Part shown: piece after piece, positions 57,860 to 64,000 of the stretch
Position numbering within the stretch: position 1 is the first letter of the stretch
Layout of the letters: every line of letters begins with the position of its first letter
Origin: Hermetia illucens
Taxonomy: Eukaryota > Arthropoda > Insecta > Diptera > Stratiomyidae
Length of the DNA stretch: 64,000 nucleotides
Direction of reading: 5' to 3'
NCBI RefSeq assembly: GCF_905115235.1
Contig: NC_051853.1
Coordinates: forward strand, 46,497,467 to 46,561,466
Position numbers and translations under genes: made by a program
The notes under the pieces: generated by a model
The model's input: the letters and a program-made list of their open reading frames with translations, nothing else
Told to the model about the DNA's origin: nothing
Databases searched by the model: none

Positions 57860-59690
57860 GCGAGCACTTGCGCTTTTCTAGCGTCACTGCAGACAGGTTC
57901 TCTGCTCTTAGTAAGAACGAAGTTTCGGGACTTGTGTCTGTGTCAACCTGTTTACATTCTGGAACATCTTAGGCCCACGTTTAATCTCTGCTAATTTCCG
58001 GGTTAATTCTTTATTGTGGAAATTCGCCACCATTTGCCGAATAACTGTACTCAGGCGGGAGAGCAATACTTTGTATTCTGCATTGACCTTATTCCCATAT
58101 TTGTCAGCTTGAGGTTCCTGCGCCATATTTGTCTGACTTTCATGTGTAACATGATATCACGGGGTAGAGAATTATATTCGAACTAATTGACTTTTATTAG
58201 TTTTGTATTTCTGCGTGTAGCCGTGTTGATGGCGTCGGTGGTCACAATTATCGTCGATTTCTTTATCTGACAAGTTTCGAGTTATAAAGAGTTTTTTCAA
58301 GTTGAGATTAGACGCTAAGTCTGACTTGAATTTGTCCCAACCTGTGTGAGCGAAGGATCTGATAGTCGTTAGAACTCGCTTTTACAGTTGAGAAGACGAG
58401 GAAAGTTGGAGTTCAGCTGCAAAGTGATCGGACATGCCCGGTGATGTTTTACAGGACATCACCTGAAAACTTTGTTTGGTTTCGTCAGACAGCAGGAAGT
58501 AGTCGAGGATAGGCTGACTATTCGGTCTTGTTGGTGTATCTGGCAACACCATCTCAATATTGGTGAATGAAAAAGGGGCGTCGATCCATTTTAGCAGGGA
58601 TTCCCCATTTATATTGACTGCCTTGTCGCCCCAGGAGGTCTGCCTTGAGTTGAAATCGCCCCCGAGAAGAAGGTATTTTGACTTTAACTGGAAGTTGCCC
58701 AAGACTTATAAGCCATGGCCCAGTTGCTCAGTTTTAGAATTACATTTGGTGTAGACTTAGGGTACTAGAATTCATCTACCATCGGCAGTTTTAACTATTA
58801 CCGCCGCAGCGGAAGATGTTTGCAGGTTCTCGATGGCGCTTCCTCAAAAAATAGTCTTTTTTGACTGAATTGTTATCGTTTCGAATAATGTTATATCCGG
58901 TGAAGTTTACATTATGCCTGCTTTTAAGGTGTCTCCGAAATGCAGTAAAAGTCTGCCTTCAGAGTGTCGATTAACAATTAGGCGGTGGCACGTTGGCCTT
59001 GTGAGATCAGGGATGCGGAGTTGAATGTGATAATACTTAATTCCATAAGTTACGGATGGGCGCAGAAGCGAGAGCTTCAACCAATTCTCGGTAACCTTTG
59101 TTTGGTTTCCTAGCGGTCGCTTGATTCGCTGCTTTTGGGAAGAGATTTTTTAGCAGCTTGTGCATGTGACATACCTGGGTTGGTTAAACCCTGTGAAAGT
59201 TGAGTCACTGTTTGCTTGACTGAAGATTTCTCAGTTACCTTCCGAGTTTTGGAAACTTCCCGTCTGGCATGGTAGCTCTTTATAAGCTGTCCACCCTGCA
59301 AGCTGCCCAGTTTGGCTGCAATTGTGGCAGTATAGAAGTTCCATCGTGGGTCTTGAGCATTTCCCACGCTGATGGCTCTTTGCGCATTTAACGCATCTGT
59401 GCACTATCGAGCAATTTTGGCCGATATGCCCGAAGTTTTGGCAGTTGTAACACTGCACTTCCTCCACTGGTTGGACCTTTTCGCTACCAACAGTAGAGCT
59501 TATGCATTCGAGAGAATGAACTTCTTGATTGAATCCATCTATTTCCGATATATTCGATGGGCGATCCTGATACCTACGATAGCGTATCCTCATCAAATGA
59601 TGTCAGCTTGCCATCATTGCTTTTTGCCTACAGCTTACAACTCTGAGTTGCACACCAACTGTGATTGTTACGCGTGTATTCTTCGTTGAT
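57860..59690 (-). mobile_element. jockey-like LINE: ORF1 zinc knuckles plus ORF2 endonuclease, RT missing
   Basis: On the minus strand, ORF1's C-terminus (59596-59110) shows consecutive Cys-His knuckles (CYNCQNFGHIGQNCSIVHRC; CVKCAKSHQRGKCSRP; CHNCSQTGQ). ORF2's endonuclease follows: LLLGGDFNSRQTSWGD (catalytic GDFN), TRPNSQPILDYFLLS and PGMSDHFAAELQL (catalytic SDH). The linker ends with EIKRGPKMFQNVNRLTQTQV and AQVLAQSFEAQLNAS. The element stops before RT, at the family-1 tail near 57850. A few frame changes; inactive. Confidence 0.8.
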
Positions 59691-59774
59691 ATGCGCGGGT
59701 AGATTAAATTATCTACCCCGTATCTATGCGAATCGCTTACCAATATTTTTTTTTTTGCGTTGCAAAATATTTTT

Positions 59775-60600
59775 GCTTATATATCTAGGCTGACGTATTA
59801 GCCCGGTGGGGCTCTGCTCTTGGCAGTCCTTCGTTGGGCACAGTTGATATCTCGCTGACGACTGTCAAGAGCAGAATCTACTAGCACTATTTAGCAGCTA
59901 CGAGCTTCAGATGGCGGAGGCTCACCACCTGTGCCAAATCAACGGGGATTCGGCCCGCTTATAACAAAACCCGATCAAGAAACCTCCTGTGGCAGACGCG
60001 TATAAATGCATACAAGATTACAACGGTCTGCACGGAGCACTGGCGCATAAGGGACAATGCCGCCGGGTTTCGGTTATACGGAGGTCTTCTATACCGATGG
60101 CTCAAAAACAGAACAGGGGTTTGGAGCCAAAGTCTATCTCTCGAATAAAAACGAGAAGTGGGCTTTTCCTTTGGGACAATATGGAACGTTTTTCAAGCTG
60201 AAATTTATGCAATACTAAGGGTGGTAAACTGGGTGATTGACAGAACCGACCATGCGTACTGCAAAGTGTACCCTGTCGAAAAGCAGGAGGACAGACCATA
60301 ATTCACTAGCTTATGTGACATATGTTCAGAGTAGAAATCCTCCTGTGATGAGGAAGTGGAATCCACGGAGCGTTTCCTATGTGAATGCCCCGCGTATGGA
60401 CGCATCAGGCGTCAGATCTTTGGTGCCGATGTTCTCCAGTTGCGAGGGGTAGCATCACATCCACTAATGGAAATCCTGCGATACGTTAACGAATCCGGAA
60501 TATTCCGTTAGGTGAGGATGATGAGTACAATGGGCCAACACGGCCTGAGTGCTCAGAAACTGTAGTTTATCCCCACCACACACACAACCTTCCAAGTCAC
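59775..60600 (+). mobile_element. LINE ORF2 C-terminal part with RNase H domain
   Basis: The plus strand reads ADVLARWGSALGSPSLG, then FYTDGSKTEQGFGAKVYLSN and QYGTFFQAEIYAILRVVNWV (RNase H residues Asp of YTDGS and Glu of QAEIYA). The end has EVESTERFLCECPAYGRIRR and LMEILRYVNESGIFR. The blocks are not in canonical order: the ADVLAR piece normally follows the RNase H core, so this may be two abutting fragments. It lies between two minus-strand jockey-like elements. Confidence 0.7.
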
Positions 60601-60639
60601 GTTAGGTTGGAAACAACTGTATGGTCAAGGTGAGATAGA

Positions 60640-62320
60640 AAGTTCTGAACGGTAGTGTTCTTTTCGTTACAAAGTTCTTTTTTGAAACGCACGGTAGCCT
60701 CATAGAGATTTTTTTTAGTTTTGGGGGATTAGTACTTTTGCTATTCATGCTTCGCTGTTCTTTTTAAGCTTAAAAATGCGGGATGTAATTACTGGGAACA
60801 CTAGGGATCTATTTGAAGCAGTGCGGGGAGCCGGTTTTGCTGGTTCTTCTAATAGTATCCGTCAGGAAAAGTATTTCATTATCGATGTCTTCATTTGATT
60901 TCAGTTTGATATTTAGGCAGAAGAATCTGTTAAACATTTTTTGAGACTTGCCCTATTTGGTTTTTTGATTAGTTAGTTTATCGGCTTCCATAATGGCGCC
61001 GGGATTGCAGTTTAGGATGATGATGGTAGGCGAGTGATCTGAGGTAATTATAACTTTAGTTGAGTGGGTGTTGACGGTTAAGGATAGTAAGTAGGAGTTT
61101 TTGCCCTTGGGGGATGTTAAGCAGGATTCCCAATATGGTGATTTAGCATTATAGTAAGCCGCCGGTATAAAGCGTAGCCCTAATTTCTTATAGAAAGTGT
61201 CAAATTGTGTCGCCCTTAACTTATGTTTTGGTGGGCAGTAGACTGCAGCTACACAGATGGTTTGGTGAAATTCAGTAATGTTAATAACTGAGCATTGAAG
61301 ATATTATAGTTGTTCACACAAGGTAGGGTGCCGTTGAATTCAGTTTTTGACAATTACTGCAGCCCCGCAGTGCAGCTTGCCATCAGGGTGGTTTCCAGAA
61401 TAGATGGGTGTATCCACGAATTTTAAGAAAGTTTTTGGAAGTAAGTTGAGTTTCAGATACTAGCAAGATATCAATGTTTTCGGATTCTAAAAAGGGTTCT
61501 ATTTCATTTTTGTGGCTAAGGACTCCATTGGCATTCCACTGAGCTATTTTTGTTTCATGGCTGGGCTGGTTTGGTTAATAACTCAGTTTATCGTTGCATT
61601 GTATGTGATGCATCATCGCGGTTAGTTGCTGGATGTTGTAAGCAAGGGATAAGAGTATCCTTAAAATCTCACCTTGTTTTGTATAGTTTATAGAACTACA
61701 TCCTTTGAGTGAATAGCGTAAGATACCTTGGGCGACTGTTGTTGACTTGTCTAAACTAGGGGCTGGAGCTAGTGATATGTTGATTGACGCTATAGGTTTA
61801 CTTGTTGCGTTCAGTATCTGTGTTTCTTGTGGACCCTGGATGTTTACGTGGTAGCACCCTCTGCAGTTCGCGATGTGGGCACCATACAGTTGCTGCATCG
61901 TTTCACTTCCGGGTTGTTTATACTTTTCTGTTTCCGTGTACCCAAATTCCTAGCAATTAGTCATTTGACAAGGAAACCTTTCTGAAAGGCTCTTCGACTG
62001 TGATTTTACGATGCAGGACGAATTCAAGATCGTAAATAGGGTGTGTTTTTCCTCTTGCTACTTTACTGGATCCTGGTGTCAATTCTATTTTAAACATTGG
62101 TTGCGAGACTTTGTATGTGTTAATAGTATTATGAGCGTATTTGGTATTATCTACCTGTAGTTTTAAATCAGCAATTATATTATTGGGATCAACATTGTGG
62201 TCGACCCTTTTGATTACCACTCCCTTGGTACTCTTGAGTTAATTCGTATAGAAGGTTATTGGGGCCAGTATACCACCTGACAGTAGTGGACTTTTTGTGC
62301 AGGATGAACTTTTGTTTCGT
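60640..62320 (-). mobile_element. jockey-like LINE: ORF1 C-terminus plus ORF2 endonuclease and linker
   Basis: On the minus strand, ORF1 (62320-61930) reads KFILHKKSTTVRWYTGPNNL, VVIKRVDHNVDPNNIIADLK, QPMFKIELTP and GKTHPIYDLEFVLHRKITVE, typical of jockey gag-like proteins. YGAHIANCRGC follows. ORF2 starts near 61560 with KIAQWNANGVLSHKNEIEPF and ENIDILLVSET, and ends in the linker (NRFFCLNIKLKSNEDIDNEI). RT is absent. It differs in sequence from the jockey-like copy at 57860-59690. Confidence 0.75.
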
Positions 62321-62935
62321 TGATGCCTTAATAAGGAACTCCAGACATCCCGGTTTTGCGCCGAGGTCCACCAATTCGATATCCCTAAAAGCTGTTTGGC
62401 GTCCTGACCTACGCCATTTCTACGCTCCATCTCAAGCTGGTTCTGCCTCATCTTCTTTTTCTACCATAGATATTACCCTTATAGACTTTCCGGATTGAAT
62501 TATCCTCATCCATACTTATTAAGTGACCTGCCCACCGCAACCTATTGAGCCGGATTTTATTCACAACCTGACGGTCATGGTATCGCTCATAGATTTCATA
62601 GATAGGCTACGGAGTCGTCTATCCTCATGTAGAGGGCCAAAAATTTTTCGGAGGATCCTGCTCTCAAACGCGGCCAAGTGTTCGCAATTTTTTTTGCTAA
62701 GAACCCAAGGCTGCAAAGAATACATGAGGACTGGCAGGATCATTGTCTTGTACAGTAAGAGCTTTGACTCTATGGTAAGACGTTTCGAGCGGTAGAATCA
62801 AAGCTGAAATGGGCTCTGTTGGCTGCCAACAACCGTGTGCGGATTTCATTGTCGTAGCTGTTATCGTTTGTGATTTTCGACCCTAGATAGGAGAAATTAT
62901 CAACGGTCTCAAAGTTGTAGTCTCCTATCTATCTA
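62321..62935 (-). mobile_element. LINE (family 2), 3' fragment
   Basis: The reverse complement gives FDTVDNFSYLG-like words, MILPVLMYSLQPWVLSKKNC, EHLAAFESRILRKIFGPLHE, then the GHLI-MDEDN block and DLGAKPGCLEFLIKA. The usual TGATGATGA tail is missing, so the 3' end is cut where it meets the jockey-like element. Confidence 0.85.
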
Positions 62936-64000
62936 CTGTGTAACAGGAGGGTAACCAAAGTCCTGCTGGGTGGGCGGACGCTAGGAGGAGCAGTTTTACA
63001 TTGGATTAGCCCTAGAATGGTAGCTGTAATTACAGTGGTTTTACAAAAACCTAGGAGTGAAAAAGGAAAGTTACTAATAATTATATTAATTTATTCATTA
63101 TAACAATGTTTACAAGAAAGATAAACAATATAAATATATATCTATAATATAAAATGTGAATAAAAATTAAATTTAAATATATTGTTTATGTAAATAGGTG
63201 GCGTATATTACTATCTGATCCTAGAATACATATTCAGCTCGTGAATAGAAGTACAATTCCATATATGTATGTATTTTGTAAAGGTTTCTCTTTTCTACAT
63301 CATATGTTATATAAGATTTGTATAGCGTATAGAATACGTTGTAAATATCAACTAATCCTCTTAAATTGTGTTATATACTTATTCTTTTCAATTATGATTT
63401 AGTTTTTGTATATATGCATGTGAATATCGATAGTACCGTATTTTCAGTACATATTTTTGTTATGCATAAGTATTTGGTTTGGTGTTGCTTTAGATATGGA
63501 CACAGCAGATTTTGAGTATATACATTCATGATATACAACAAGCATAGTATTTTTTTATGTTTATATGAATATGTATTTTGTTATAGTTCTCACGGCTTAT
63601 CAATACTTCAAAGTAAACATAAAATAAATATTACACCCTTAGGATTCTGGGTAGACGTGATTGTGAAGAGGGGAAAGGAGAGATAGGTTACTGACAAAAA
63701 CGCCTTGCTAATCTGAGCACTAAGCTTGTTGAAAATGTAAAGATTCAACATTTTTTTTGAGAACCCAAAAAAATATTAGATGAGAAAATAAAAACGACTA
63801 TATGGGCGTGCTTCTTTTTAGATTTGTTTATAAAATTATAGCAAAATAATTTTTGTAATTAGTTGAAGCCAAGCGTGTTTCCAAGGCCTATATTAAGTTT
63901 TAGAATAAATCAAATCAATGTACAACTCCCACCGTCGGGAAGGGAGAAGAAAGAAGCGAGTGGGGAAGATAGGGAGTGATTCTCTTGAGCTCAGTGTTTT
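62936..64000. other. AT-rich region, no gene seen
   Basis: Very AT-rich, with many ATAT and TATATA words. No coding, RNA or repeat family could be supported up to the window end. A purine-rich GAAGAAAGAAGCGAG run lies near the end. Confidence 0.35.

Overview
This is a stretch of insect nuclear genome, most likely from a fly (Diptera). The evidence is GT-AG introns, fly-like versions of several conserved single-copy genes, and a dense mix of non-LTR retrotransposons (LINEs), Tc1/mariner DNA transposons and tRNA-derived SINEs. I cannot name the species from the sequence. Nothing bacterial is present: no operons, CRISPR arrays or phage genes. I recognised no LTR retroelement, Polinton or endogenous virus.

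Five host genes can be reconstructed with consistent splice phases: an ILRUN (C6orf106)-like gene on the minus strand (2613-9324, 3 exons), LSM12 (12402-19853, + strand, 5 exons), PLRG1/Tango4 (26213-27790, + strand, 4 exons), a HIG1-domain mitochondrial protein of the HIGD2A type (33937-34316, minus strand, 2 exons), and a 1,028-residue glutamine-rich, probably nuclear protein that I could not name (45198-54833, + strand, 4 coding exons). An uncharacterised 207-codon frame lies at 20444-21067. The genes belong to unrelated pathways (splicing, RNA/protein adaptors, respiratory complex assembly, NBR1/UBA-like regulation), so there is no sign of a gene cluster.

Most of the rest is transposon debris. 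Layout: 1-1290 RTE-like LINE (family 1); 2613-9324 ILRUN gene with two family-2 LINE copies and an orphan coiled-coil frame in its 5.6-kb second intron; 10262-11385 short repeat plus a family-2 LINE; 12402-19853 LSM12, whose 6.6-kb first intron holds two family-1 LINEs, a SINE nested in one of them, a decayed Tc1-like element and pieces of a dispersed repeat; 21880-24700 a third LINE family; 26213-27790 Tango4; 28100-33000 mixed repeats; 33937-34316 HIGD2A-like gene; 36111-43000 three SINE copies, one repeat arm and two LINE tails; 37690-38230 a GC-rich, exon-like island; 45198-54833 the glutamine-rich gene; 56900-62935 jockey-like and other LINE fragments in both orientations; the last kilobase is AT-rich.

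The most informative structure is the 6.4-kb last intron of the glutamine-rich gene. Two inverted copies of one dispersed repeat (49180-51487 and 52753-54345) face each other. The left arm is split by an R1-like LINE, the right arm by a family-2 LINE with a clear 10-bp target-site duplication, and between them sits a young Tc1 element (51490-52750) with perfect 32-bp terminal inverted repeats. I found no new defence, toxin or metabolic system in this window.
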